Notes under the pieces: generated by a model
The model's input: only the letters and a program-made list of their open reading frames with translations
What the model was told of the DNA's origin: nothing
Database searches by the model: none
Shown: positions 22,022-30,035 of the stretch, in pieces
Position numbering within the stretch: the stretch's first letter is position 1
Layout of the letters: every line of letters starts with the position of its first letter
Origin: Bifidobacterium mongoliense DSM 21395
GTDB lineage: Bacteria > Actinomycetota > Actinomycetes > Actinomycetales > Bifidobacteriaceae
Length of the DNA: 32,946 bases
Reading direction: 5' to 3'
Assembly (NCBI RefSeq): GCF_000741285.1
Contig: NZ_JGZE01000029.1
Coordinates: forward strand, 1-32,946
Position numbers and translations under genes: made by a program

Positions 22022-22257
22022 GCCATCACCTTGTGCTCGGCGAGCTGCTTGATGAGATCGGGGCGGTACCCGCTCCAGGAGGAGTCGGGGGTGATGACGA
22101 CCGGCGCCTGGCGGAATCCGGCCTGCTGAAGCTGCGCCAGGGTGGAGGGGTTGTCGGTGAGATCCACGACCTCGAAGTCGACGCCCTGCTTCGTCAGTTG
22201 ACGCTTGGTGGCTTCGCACTGCGGGCAACGATATTTGGTGAAGACGGTGACGGTCAT
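22018..22257 (-). CDS. nrdH: NrdH glutaredoxin-like redoxin
   Basis: This 79-residue protein has a thioredoxin fold with the active site CPQC at residues 11-14. The NrdH hallmark is also present near the C-terminus, in the WSGYRPDLI segment. It delivers electrons to the C-terminal cysteines of NrdE and is itself reduced by thioredoxin reductase. The start at 22257 is preceded by AAGGAG. It is the first gene of nrdHIEF, and the NrdR-like boxes lie 70-117 bp upstream. Confidence 0.96.
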   Translation of the reverse strand: MTVTVFTKYRCPQCEATKRQLTKQGVDFEVVDLTDNPSTLAQLQQAGFRQAPVVITPDSSWSGYRPDLIKQLAEHKVMA

Positions 22258-22326
22258 GGTGCTCCTTGGATCCTGTACTGCGCTCTGTGTGTGCTGTCAG
22301 ATTACATGGTTGTGATTTAGAAAGAA

Positions 22327-22374
22327 ACACCGTTTGTAGTGGCGTGTCGGTGGCGACGCTACTAGATGTAGTGG
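22327..22374 (-). promoter_or_regulatory. Tandem NrdR boxes upstream of nrdHIEF
   Basis: Read on the minus strand, CCACTACATCTAGTAG (22374-22359) and CCACTACAAACGGTGT (22342-22327) both fit the NrdR box pattern CwA-x-AT-x-TwG and GTGT ends, the second less well. Their centres are 32 bp apart, about three helical turns, the usual spacing of paired NrdR sites. A -10-like TGTAAT lies at 22316-22311, immediately downstream. NrdR represses ribonucleotide reductase genes when (d)ATP is high. The rest of the 345-nt gap to gnd holds no recognisable gene; a -10-like TAGACT at 22541 may serve gnd. Confidence 0.7.
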
Positions 22375-22602
22375 TCAATAACCGTAAAGCGTTGTGCCGC
22401 AAGCCTTCCCGGGTGCACGTCCCGAGGTGGCCCAGGACCCGTGCGCGGGGTGAATGTCGGATACATCACATTGCGGCCCCGCCATCGTTCGCTGGTGGAT
22501 GGAATGCGGTCGCAGCGCCGAGGAATTCACCGGTCGGCGATAGACTGAACTGCGTTATGGCGTTCGATACGGGACGCCCACACAAGTGCGAAAGGCAATG
22601 CA

Positions 22603-23496
22603 ATGGCCGAAGGAACTGCAAATATCGGTGTCGTGGGATTGGCGGCCATGGGGTCGAACCTGGCCCGTAACCTCGCGCACCACGGCAACACCGTGGCGTT
22701 GTACAACCGTCATTATGAGCGCACGGAGAAACTCATGGCCGAACACGGCGACGAGGGCTCCTTCGTCCCCTCGCGCACGGTCGAGGAGTTCGTGGCCTCG
22801 CTGGCCCGTCCCCGCACCGCGATCATCCTGGTGAAGGCCGGGGCGCCCACCGATGCGGTCATCGGCGAGCTGGCCGACGCGATGGAGCCTGGCGACATCA
22901 TCGTGGACGGCGGCAACTCGTATTTCAAGGACACGATCCGGCGCGAGAAGGAGATTCGCGCGCGTGGCCTGCATTACGTGGGCTGCGGCGTCTCCGGCGG
23001 CGAAGAGGGCGCGCTCAACGGCCCCTCGCTCATGCCTGGCGGCACCGACGAGTCCTGGCGCACGCTGGGCCCGATCCTCAAGTCCATCGCGGCGGTGGCC
23101 GAGGGTGAGCCCTGTGTGACGCATATCGGCAAGGACGGTGCGGGGCATTTCGTCAAGATGGTGCACAACGGCATCGAGTACGCCGACATGCAGCTCATCG
23201 CGGAGAGCTACGACCTCATGCGTCGCGGCCTGGGCATGGAGCCCGGCGAGATCGCCGACGTGTTCGCCCAGTGGAACACGACCGAACTCAACTCCTATCT
23301 CATCGAGATCACGGCCGAGGTGCTGCGTCAGAAGGACGATAAGACCGGCAAGCCGCTGGTCGACGTGATCGTGGACCATGCGGGCATGAAGGGCACCGGC
23401 ACGTGGACCGTGCAGACGGCCCTGTCGCTGGCCACGCCGGTCACCGGCATCGCCGAGGCGGTGTTCGCGCGCGGCCTGTCGAGCCGGTACCGCTGA
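22603..23496 (+). pseudogene. gnd: 6-phosphogluconate dehydrogenase, C-terminally truncated
   Basis: The frame starts at an ATG with AAAGG upstream and encodes 297 residues, whereas decarboxylating 6-phosphogluconate dehydrogenases have about 470-490. The NADP fold is complete (GLAAMGSNLARNLA near the N-terminus, DGGNSYFKD, GCGVSGGEEGA), and so is the start of the helical domain with the catalytic Lys region HFVKMVHNGIEYADMQ. The sequence follows the family to TGIAEAVFARGLSS and then ends in RYR and a stop. It lacks roughly 185 residues of the all-helical domain and the tail that completes the partner's active site, so the product should be inactive. The break lies at an 8-bp palindrome CGGTACCG (23485-23492), beyond which the DNA belongs to the convergent permease. 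Confidence 0.85.
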
Positions 23497-24814
23497 TGGG
23501 CGACCATGGTCAGGATGTAGATGAAGATGATCACGCGCTCGAGGCCGAGGAGAACAGCACGAAGGCGCCCGAGATGCCCGGGATCATGTCAACGAACGGC
23601 GCGAGCACGATGAGCGCCGCCGACAGCAGGATCGCCCTCGCCGGGACCTTGGACTTCGAGACCACCCCGAGCTTCTCCAGCTCCGGCGAACTCGAATCCT
23701 GCGAGAGCTGGAACAGGTGGCGTCCGGACGAGTAGAGCAACGAGTTGAGCGACGAGGAGGCGGCCGTGATGACCACGAAGAACACCAGCGCGGACGCCCA
23801 CGACAGGCCGGCGTATTGGAACACCATGATGAACGGCGAGGCGAAGGACCCGTCGGCATTCGGCTGGAACGTGCTCCACGGCACGATGAGCATGATGGCG
23901 ATGAGCGCGCCGACATAGAAGATGAGGATGCGCACGATGATCTGGTTGATGGCCTTGGGCAGCACGGTGCGCGGGTTCTTGGTCTCGGAGACCGTCACAC
24001 CGACGAATTCGATGGTCTCATAGGCGAAGAAGACCATCTGGAAGCTCATGAGGAAGCCCATCCAGCCCTTGGGCAGGAAGGTGAACCCACGCCACAGGTT
24101 GTCGAGTCCGGCATGGCCGGCCGGGGACGTGCCCTCCATGCCGTGCACGCTGACGGCGGGGTAATGGTAGTTGATGACCACCATGACGATGGCGGTGAGG
24201 ATCATGACCACGATCAGGGTGATCTTGATCATGGAGAACCAGAACTCAGCCTCGCCGAATACTTTGACGGCGATGAGGTTGATCATGACCAGCATGGCGA
24301 GGAACCCGAGCTCGATCACCCACTGCCATCTCGACAGGTCAAAGCCGAACACCCGGAAGAAGGTTACGAAATACGTGCCGACGGCGGTGAGCTCGGTCAT
24401 GCCGACCAGCACGAGCACCAGCCAGTACGACCAGCCCGCGAAATGCCCCCAGCCGTGGCCGAGGTAACGGTCGATGAAGTTGATGAACGTGTGCTGGCTG
24501 GGGTCGCGGTACATGAGCTCGCCGATGGCCCGCATGAGCAGGAACATGACGACGCCGACCACGATGTAGACGAGCACGATGCCGGGGCCGAGCAGGCTGA
24601 TGGATTTGCCGGAGCCCAGGAACAACCCGGTGCCGATCGTGCCGCCGATCGCGATGAACTGCACGTGGCGGGCCGACAGGCCACGGTCCAGCTTGTTGTC
24701 CTGGTCGAGCGAGGCCACGGACCGCAGATCCGATGAGCCGGCGGCCCCGGTCCCCTTCCGGTCCCCGGCCACACCGGTCGTCATGTGCTGTTCGCCTGTA
24801 TCGTCAACTCGCAT
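23486..24814 (-). pseudogene. Amino-acid permease (APC family), frameshifted and C-terminally truncated
   Basis: The gene starts at the ATG at 24814 (AAAGGC upstream). The open frame has 427 residues and stops at 23531. It shows FIAIGGTIGTGLFLGSGK, a conserved GE/FWFSMIKI helix and FAYETIEFVGVTVSE, typical of proton-coupled amino-acid permeases of about 460-490 residues. At the stop the protein reads FVLFSSASSA. The neighbouring frame continues the same transmembrane segment as VIIFIYILTMVAHQRYR, which indicates a one-base deletion near 23534-23545. After that the sequence runs into the antisense of gnd, so membrane helices 11 and 12 are absent. Substrate specificity is not certain. Confidence 0.75.
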
Positions 24815-24880
24815 AATGCCTTTCGTTGGAGCTCATGCGCCCAAGCCCGATCACTCCCGCCCGGGTGGGCCGCCGCCCCC

Positions 24881-24905
24881 TAAGATATCTCCCATATGAT
24901 ATACC
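24881..24905. promoter_or_regulatory. AT-rich island between divergent permease genes
   Basis: In otherwise GC-rich DNA this 25-bp stretch contains AGATATCT (24883-24890), CATATG (24893-24898) and overlapping TATGAT/GATATA hexamers on both strands. It lies midway between the divergent permease starts at 24814 and 25017 and is the best candidate for back-to-back promoters or an operator. No clear -35 elements were found. Confidence 0.4.
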
Positions 24906-25016
24906 CGGCCGCGTTACGAACAGGGACTCCCGCCAGCACGCCGCGACGCCGCCCGCACGACGTTGCCACGACGCACTAGGATGCAGGAGGCCATGCAACA
25001 CAAAGGGGCAGCAACG

Positions 25017-26534
25017 ATGACGCACGCGACAAGCAGCTCGGACGAGCACACCGAGATCCACGCAGACAGCCATGAAGGCGTACGCCGATCGCTGAAGAAC
25101 CGCCACATCCAGCTCATCGCCCTCGGTGGGGCCATCGGCACCGGGCTGTTCTACGGGTCGAGCGAGGCGATAGGCCTGGCCGGGCCGAGCATCCTCCTGG
25201 CCTACCTGGTCGGCGGGCTGGCCATCTTCCTCATCGTGCGGGCGCTGACCGAGATGTCGGTCGAGGACCCGCGCTCCGGCGCCTTCAGCTACTACGCCAC
25301 CCGGTACTGGTCACGGCGCGCGGGCTTTGTGTCCGGGTGGAACTACTGGGTCAATTACGTGCTGGTCTCGATGGTCGAGCTCTCCGTCGTCGGCACGTTC
25401 GCCAACTACTGGTTCCCCGCCATCCCCCATTGGGTCTCCGCCTCGGTGTTCCTCGTTGCGATCGCCGGGGTCAACCTCCTGGGCGTGAGCCGGTTCGGGG
25501 AATTCGAGTTCTGGTTCTCCGCGATCAAGGTCATCGCCGTCGTCGCCATGATCCTCGGCGGCATCGCCGTCATCGTGATGGCCCTGCCCACCACGTCGGG
25601 CATCTGCCCCTCGCCGGTCAACTGGTTCACCGTCGGCGGCGGATTCCTGCCCCACGGGCTGATGTCACGGGATCACGCCGGCCATTGGACCGGCCTGCTC
25701 ATGTCGCTGTGCGTCGTCATGTTCAGCTTCGGCGGCACCGAACTCATCGGCATCACGGCCGGCGAGACCATCGACCCGACCCGGACCATACCCAAGGCCG
25801 CGAACGGGATCATCTCGCGTATCCTCATCTTCTATATCGGCGCGCTCGGCGTGATCATGGCCGTCGTGCCGTGGAACACCATCACCGGCTCCACCAGCCC
25901 CTTCGTGCAGATCTTCGATTCCGTGGGCGTCCACGCCGCCGCCGACATCCTCAACTTCGTGTGCCTGACCGCCGTGGTCAGCGTCTGCAACTCCGCGCTC
26001 TATTCGAATTCCCGCATGCTCTTCTCCCTGTCCAAACAGGGCAACGCGCCGGCGTTCCTCGGCATGCTCAGCGCACGCGGGGTCCCGGCGGCGGGCGTGC
26101 TGACCTCGGCGGTGATCACCGCGGGGACCGTGGTCATCGTGTTCCTGTGGCCCGAATTCGCGTTCAACTACCTCATGAGCATCACCACCATCGCCACGAT
26201 GCTCAACTGGGCGATCATCCTGCTCACGCACATGCACTTCCGCAGGGCCGTGGAGGCAGGCAAGGGCCCGGGCGACCTGGCGGGACTGGAGGGTCACCAA
26301 GCGTTGCGCCGACTGCGGTTCGCGCTGCCCCATGCCCGCGTCGTCGCCTGGACGGTGCTGGCCTACCTCGCCGCCATCGTGGTCCTCATGTGCTTCTCCC
26401 CCGGTTACCGTGCGGCCGTGATAGCCGGACCGGTGTGGATCATCCTGTTGCTGGCGATCTATCAGATCCGCGCGCATCACGACCGCCTCGCGGGAACGGA
26501 TTACACAATCGAAACGGTGGACACGACCGACTGA
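25017..26534 (+). CDS. Amino-acid permease (APC superfamily), intact
   Basis: The start at 25017 has AAAGGGG eight bases upstream and gives 505 residues; upstream in-frame ATGs at 24981 and 24993 have poorer spacing. Hallmarks are IALGGAIGTGLFYGS in helix 1, the EMSVEDPRSGAFSYYA loop, FWFSAIKV, and SFGGTELIGITAGE in helix 6. SALYSNSRMLFSL follows helix 8. Twelve membrane segments are present, the last two after an amphipathic loop at about 410-440. The family imports amino acids with protons; the nearest types are the aromatic, proline, asparagine and GABA permeases. It is divergent from the broken permease and is followed by a strong hairpin. Substrate not assigned. Confidence 0.9.
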   Translation: MTHATSSSDEHTEIHADSHEGVRRSLKNRHIQLIALGGAIGTGLFYGSSEAIGLAGPSILLAYLVGGLAIFLIVRALTEMSVEDPRSGAFSYYATRYWSRRAGFVSGWNYWVNYVLVSMVELSVVGTFANYWFPAIPHWVSASVFLVAIAGVNLLGVSRFGEFEFWFSAIKVIAVVAMILGGIAVIVMALPTTSGICPSPVNWFTVGGGFLPHGLMSRDHAGHWTGLLMSLCVVMFSFGGTELIGITAGETIDPTRTIPKAANGIISRILIFYIGALGVIMAVVPWNTITGSTSPFVQIFDSVGVHAAADILNFVCLTAVVSVCNSALYSNSRMLFSLSKQGNAPAFLGMLSARGVPAAGVLTSAVITAGTVVIVFLWPEFAFNYLMSITTIATMLNWAIILLTHMHFRRAVEAGKGPGDLAGLEGHQALRRLRFALPHARVVAWTVLAYLAAIVVLMCFSPGYRAAVIAGPVWIILLLAIYQIRAHHDRLAGTDYTIETVDTTD

Positions 26535-26552
26535 GCGACAGCCGCAAAAACA

Positions 26553-26589
26553 CCGGGGCGGCGCGACCATTGTGGCCGCGCCGCCCCGG
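26553..26589. terminator. Bidirectional terminator between permease and ilvC
   Basis: Perfect 13-bp GC-rich arms lie at 26553-26565 and 26577-26589. On the minus strand (end of ilvC) the stem is followed by TGTTTTTGC (26551-26543), a short U tract, so it should terminate ilvC well. On the plus strand it follows the permease stop at 26534. Confidence 0.85.
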
Positions 26590-26613
26590 AATCAGCGGTG
26601 TCCTACTGCTGCG

Positions 26614-27669
26614 TCACTCCTGCGTCTGCGCGCGGGCGATCTTGCCGGTGAAGGATTCCTTCTCATCGGCGTCAGCGGCCTCGCCCTTGTTCCAGGAGAA
26701 CATGGCGCGGAGCTTCGGTCCGACCGTCTCGAGCTGCGGACGGGAGAACTCCTCCTGCAGCTCCTTGAACTTCGGAGCGCCCTTGGCCTGATCCTCCATG
26801 AACTCCTTGGCGAAGGCGCCGTCCTGAATGCGACCGAGCTGGTACTGCATGCGCTCACGCGTGTGCTCGTCGATGACCGTGGAGGTGAAGTCGCCGTACT
26901 GGGCGGTGTCGGAGCAGCTCCAACGCGCCTTGTTCAGGCCACCCTCGTTCATGAGGTCGACGAGCATCTTGAGCTCGTGGAACACCTCGAAGTAGGCGAT
27001 CTCCGGCTGGTAACCGGCCGCGGTGAGGACCTCGAAGCCCATCTCGCACAGGTGGTTGATGCCGCCCATGAGCACGTCCTGCTCACCGAAGAGATCGGTT
27101 TCGGTCTCCTCCTTGAACGTCGTCTTGATGGCGCCGGCGCGCAGGGCGCCCAGAGCCTTGGCGTAGGCGAGGGTGATGCCCCAGCCGTCGCCGCGCGGAT
27201 CCTGCTCGACCGCGACGACCACCGGCACGCCACGTCCGGCGGCGTACTCACGGCGCACGATGTGGCCCGGGCCCTTGGGGGCGACCATGAAGACCGGGTG
27301 ATCGGCCGAAGGCTTGATGTAGCCGTAGTGGATGTTGAAGCCGTGCGCGAAGGCGAGCGCCGCGCCCTCCTTGAGGTTCGGCTCGATGTCGTCGCGGTAG
27401 ATCTGCGCCTGGTACTGGTCGGGGGCCAGGATCATGACCACGTCGGCTTCCTTGGTCGCATCGGCGACGGACTTGACTTCGAGACCCTGCTCCTTGGCGA
27501 AGGCCACGGACTTGGAGGTCGGACGCAGGCCGACGACGACCTTGACGCCGGAGTCACGAAGGTTCAGGGCATGAGCATGGCCTTGTGAGCCGTAGCCGAT
27601 GACCGCCACGGTCTTGCCGTCGAATACGGAGAGGTCGGCGTCGTTCTCATACCAGATTTGTGCTGTCAT
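26614..27669 (-). CDS. ilvC: Ketol-acid reductoisomerase (class I)
   Basis: The 351-residue enzyme carries out the isomerisation and NADPH-dependent reduction of acetolactate and acetohydroxybutyrate in isoleucine and valine synthesis (and leucine supply). The nucleotide-binding GYGSQG lies at residues 25-30. The coenzyme-selecting loop is GLRPTSKS. The conserved HGFNIHYG region carries the catalytic His. [13 protein letters not shown] and a later [19 protein letters not shown] helix give the Mg-binding acidic residues. Length is normal for a class I enzyme. The start at 27669 has AGGAGA upstream. The preceding gene on the same strand is an MHS transporter 232 nt away, with a palindromic site in between, so ilvC may be transcribed both from its own promoter and by read-through. 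Confidence 0.97.
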   Translation of the reverse strand: MTAQIWYENDADLSVFDGKTVAVIGYGSQGHAHALNLRDSGVKVVVGLRPTSKSVAFAKEQGLEVKSVADATKEADVVMILAPDQYQAQIYRDDIEPNLKEGAALAFAHGFNIHYGYIKPSADHPVFMVAPKGPGHIVRREYAAGRGVPVVVAVEQDPRGDGWGITLAYAKALGALRAGAIKTTFKEETETDLFGEQDVLMGGINHLCEMGFEVLTAAGYQPEIAYFEVFHELKMLVDLMNEGGLNKARWSCSDTAQYGDFTSTVIDEHTRERMQYQLGRIQDGAFAKEFMEDQAKGAPKFKELQEEFSRPQLETVGPKLRAMFSWNKGEAADADEKESFTGKIARAQTQE

Positions 27670-27802
27670 AATAGTGTTCTCCTAATAGAGGTAATAATCA
27701 TTGTGATTGTTGATGACATCCGATCGCACGCGTTTGATGCCGCGCCGACCGATGTCCTTGGCCTGTCTAAGAGGATTGTGTCCTGAATCGTTGCCCATAC
27801 TA

Positions 27803-27826
27803 CCCCATATGGGGAAATCCCCATAT
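27803..27826. promoter_or_regulatory. CCCCATAT repeat/palindrome upstream of ilvC
   Basis: CCCCATATGGGG (27803-27814) is a perfect 12-bp palindrome, and its left half CCCCATAT recurs as a direct repeat at 27819-27826, 16 bp further on. On the minus strand a -10-like TAGTAT follows immediately (27802-27797). The site lies about 134 bp before the ilvC start and could be an operator for ilvC. No regulator is assigned. Confidence 0.45.
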
Positions 27827-27901
27827 TCGGGTCCACCTGTCGGGCAACGGCCCGAGACCATCCTCGATTATCGGTGGTGCGGGACATGACCCCGCATGCC
27901 G

Positions 27902-29275
27902 TCACCGCTCGAAATCGGTATTTTTGGTCTCCTTACATGTCAGCACTCCAACGAGGCAGCACAGGGCCATCACGCCGAGATACATCCCGACGGATTGCAC
28001 GCCCCAATGCTCCGAGAGCCACGTCGCCACGGAGGGCACGAAGGCCGCACCCACGATGGCCGCGAGGTTGTAACCGATGCCCGAACCCGAATACCGCACG
28101 TTCGCGGCGAAGAGTTCGGGAAGAAAAGCGCCGATGGGCCCGAAGGCGATGCCCATGAGGGCGAAGCCCACGCACAGGAACACCATGACGGATACGGTGT
28201 CGCGCTGGCCCTGCCCCATGAGCAGATAGGGGAACAGGAGCGAGAAGACGACCAGGGCGACCGACGAGAACAGGAGCACCTTGCGACGTCCGACCTTATC
28301 GGCGTAGAGGCACGAGAGCACGATGAACAGCGCGAAGACGCAGATCGCGACCATGAGCATGAGCAGATACTCCTGGTTGGTGAAGCCCAGGCCGCCGCCG
28401 CCCTGCCCGACCGGCTTGGTCGCCCAAGCCAGCGACCAGGTCGCCAACGTGTAGAACAACGTGTAGGTGACCGCGACCAGGAACGTGGCCTGCAGCACCT
28501 GACGCCAGCTGTGGCGGAAGACTTCGCGGAGCGGAGCCTTGACCACGCGGTGCTCACGCAGGGTACGCTGGAAGACCGGCGTCTCCTCCATGTGGACCCT
28601 GGCCACGAGTCCGACGATGACCAGCACGGCCGAAAGCAGGAACGGCACGCGCCAGCCCCAGGTGAGCATGGCGTTCGAGTCGTTGAACATCTCCAGCAGG
28701 AAGTAGGTGCCGTTCGACAGGAAGAATCCGATCGGGGCGCCGAGCTCGGGGAATGATCCGTACAGCGCGCGGCGGTTCTCCGGCGCGTTCTCGGTGGCGA
28801 CCAGCGCCGCCCCGGACCATTCACCGCCCAGCCCGATGCCCTGCACGAAGCGGCAGAGCACCAGAACGGCCACGGCGAACCAGCCCCACATGTCGTAGGT
28901 CGGCAGGCAGCCGATGAGGAAGGTCGCGACGCCCATGGTGAGCAGCGAGACGACCAGCGTCGTCTTGCGCCCCATGCGGTCGCCGAAGTGGCCGAACACC
29001 AGGGATCCGACGGGCCGCGCAACGAAGGCGACGGCGAAGGTCAGCAGCGAGCCGATCAGCGCGGCGGTGCCGGTGTGCCCGAAGAACACCTTGGGAAAGT
29101 AGTTCGCCGCGGCGGTGCCGTAGGCGTAGAAATCGTAGAACTCGATGGCCGTGCCGACCATCGAGGCCGCGATCACGGTTTTCACTGATTGCCGGACGGC
29201 CTTTGCCACGTGGGCCGCGGGCGATGTGCCCTCGAGGTCCTGCGGCAACTCGGTCGTGCTGTCGACTGCTGTCAT
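27902..29275 (-). CDS. MHS-type MFS transporter under a leader-peptide attenuator
   Basis: The start at 29275 (GGGAGA upstream) gives 457 residues; in-frame codons further upstream run through the attenuator and are rejected. It has twelve membrane helices and the metabolite:H+ symporter signature GDRMGRK in the loop between helices 2 and 3. FYDFYAYGTAA is in helix 1 and RFVQGIGLGGEWSGAAL in helix 4, as in ProP, ShiA and KgtP. Such carriers import organic acids, osmolytes or shikimate with protons. Here it lies between an isoleucine-codon leader with terminator (29363-29565) and ilvC, on the same strand. That suggests a branched-chain amino acid, 2-keto acid or precursor as substrate. This is inference from context only. 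Confidence 0.9.
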   Translation of the reverse strand: MTAVDSTTELPQDLEGTSPAAHVAKAVRQSVKTVIAASMVGTAIEFYDFYAYGTAAANYFPKVFFGHTGTAALIGSLLTFAVAFVARPVGSLVFGHFGDRMGRKTTLVVSLLTMGVATFLIGCLPTYDMWGWFAVAVLVLCRFVQGIGLGGEWSGAALVATENAPENRRALYGSFPELGAPIGFFLSNGTYFLLEMFNDSNAMLTWGWRVPFLLSAVLVIVGLVARVHMEETPVFQRTLREHRVVKAPLREVFRHSWRQVLQATFLVAVTYTLFYTLATWSLAWATKPVGQGGGGLGFTNQEYLLMLMVAICVFALFIVLSCLYADKVGRRKVLLFSSVALVVFSLLFPYLLMGQGQRDTVSVMVFLCVGFALMGIAFGPIGAFLPELFAANVRYSGSGIGYNLAAIVGAAFVPSVATWLSEHWGVQSVGMYLGVMALCCLVGVLTCKETKNTDFER

Positions 29276-29362
29276 CTGAAATCTCCCTGATCCTGCGCCG
29301 GAGCGCCATGGTTCATGTCGGACTTGCCCGTGCCTCATGCCTGTGATGTGTCTTGTGGACCG

Positions 29363-29394
29363 CAAACAACAAAGCCCCGCAACTTGTGCGGGGC
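29363..29394 (-). terminator. Intrinsic terminator of the leader (attenuator stem)
   Basis: On the minus strand the arms GCCCCGCA (29394-29387) and TGCGGGGC (29381-29374) flank a CAAGT loop, and TTTGTTGTTTG follows (29373-29363). It lies about 90 nt before the MHS transporter start and about 70 nt after the leader ORF. A preceding GGCAGGGCC (29430-29422) can pair with its 5' arm (7 of 8 pairs), forming an antiterminator. Alternatively it can pair with CCCCGCC (29443-29437; 6 of 7 pairs). These alternatives are the expected 1:2, 2:3 and 3:4 structures. Confidence 0.8.
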
Positions 29395-29463
29395 CCAAAC
29401 GTGGATTGTGTCTGTGCTTCAGGCCCTGCCTTCGTTGGCGGGGTCTTCAGCGTGGATGCCGAA

Positions 29464-29550
29464 TCAGTCCGTCAGCGAAGACGGAATAATAATTCGTGCA
29501 ACTGCCAGACGCATCGTCTGGCGCAGTGATGATGTCATTGTTCCGGTCAT
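29464..29550 (-). CDS. Isoleucine-rich leader peptide of an attenuator
   Basis: This 28-codon ORF has a near-perfect Shine-Dalgarno AGGAGGT (29565-29559), eight bases before the ATG at 29550. Residues 19-23 read RIIIP, with three consecutive ATT codons, while neighbouring genes strongly favour ATC. A hairpin with perfect 5-bp arms (29469-29473 and 29480-29484) begins right after the Ile codons. Another with 8-bp arms (29504-29511 and 29515-29522) lies inside the ORF. An intrinsic terminator follows. This is the layout of amino-acid attenuators known for ilv operons: stalling at Ile codons when charged tRNA-Ile is scarce would prevent the terminator from forming. The controlled gene is the MHS transporter, possibly with ilvC beyond. 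Being small, it is easily missed by automatic annotation. Confidence 0.75.
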   Translation of the reverse strand: MTGTMTSSLRQTMRLAVARIIIPSSLTD

Positions 29551-29585
29551 CGTAACGGACCTCCTCTCATATGCTGTAAGTTCGT

Positions 29586-29603
29586 GTCGGATTGATACCC
29601 GAC
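29586..29603. promoter_or_regulatory. Small inverted repeat upstream of the leader ORF
   Basis: GTCGG (29586-29590) and CCGAC (29599-29603) flank ATTGATAC. It lies about 40 bp upstream of the leader ORF, where its promoter must be, and overlaps a TATCAA -10-like hexamer on the minus strand. It could be an operator or chance. Confidence 0.3.
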
Positions 29604-29663
29604 TTGGTTGATAACGTAGGCCCGGGGTTTCGCCGATGTGCGGGGGCGTCCGCATGGTGGACA

Positions 29664-30035
29664 TCAGTGCCCGAGGGAAATAAGCCACCAGCCCAGCGCA
29701 AGGCTCGCCATGGTACCGAACAGCGTCACCCCCAGATAGAGCGCGGCGGACCAGACCTTGCGCTGACGAACCAAGGAGAGCATCTGGCCGACGGCGGCAG
29801 GAAAGGTCGCGAACCCGCCGCAGAAACCCAGCACAAACACGAGGTAGGTCGCCCCACTGACCGTGCGGTCCAGATACGAGGCCGCGGCCAGACCGACGAA
29901 GAATGCCGCCAAGATGTTGATGAGCACCGTCGACAGCGGGAACACGCGGTTCCACCAGCGTTGGATGGAGGTGTCGAGAATGAAGCGCGACACAGCACCC
30001 AGGCCACCGAACACGCATACCATGAACCAGATCAT
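29664..30035 (-). CDS. crcB: Fluoride channel subunit CrcB/Fluc (short paralogue)
   Basis: This 123-residue protein has four membrane helices and the Fluc pattern: FGGLGAVSRF near the N-terminus, an Asn-containing helix LINILAAFFVG, and GFCGGFATFPAAVGQM at the Phe-box and sodium-site break in helix 3. Fluc channels expel fluoride from the cytoplasm as dual-topology dimers, and Gram-positive bacteria often have two genes forming a heterodimer. The ATG at 30035 overlaps the stop of the preceding crcB gene by one base (TGATG), with GGAGG upstream, so both subunits are co-translated. Confidence 0.92.
   Translation of the reverse strand: MIWFMVCVFGGLGAVSRFILDTSIQRWWNRVFPLSTVLINILAAFFVGLAAASYLDRTVSGATYLVFVLGFCGGFATFPAAVGQMLSLVRQRKVWSAALYLGVTLFGTMASLALGWWLISLGH

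Noticed and set aside
29374..29394. Reading the 29374-29394 hairpin simply as the terminator of the crcB operon
   Set aside because: It lies about 270 nt after the last crcB gene and directly behind an Ile-codon leader ORF with a strong ribosome site, with alternative pairings to its 5' arm; an attenuator explains more. It may still also stop crcB transcripts.
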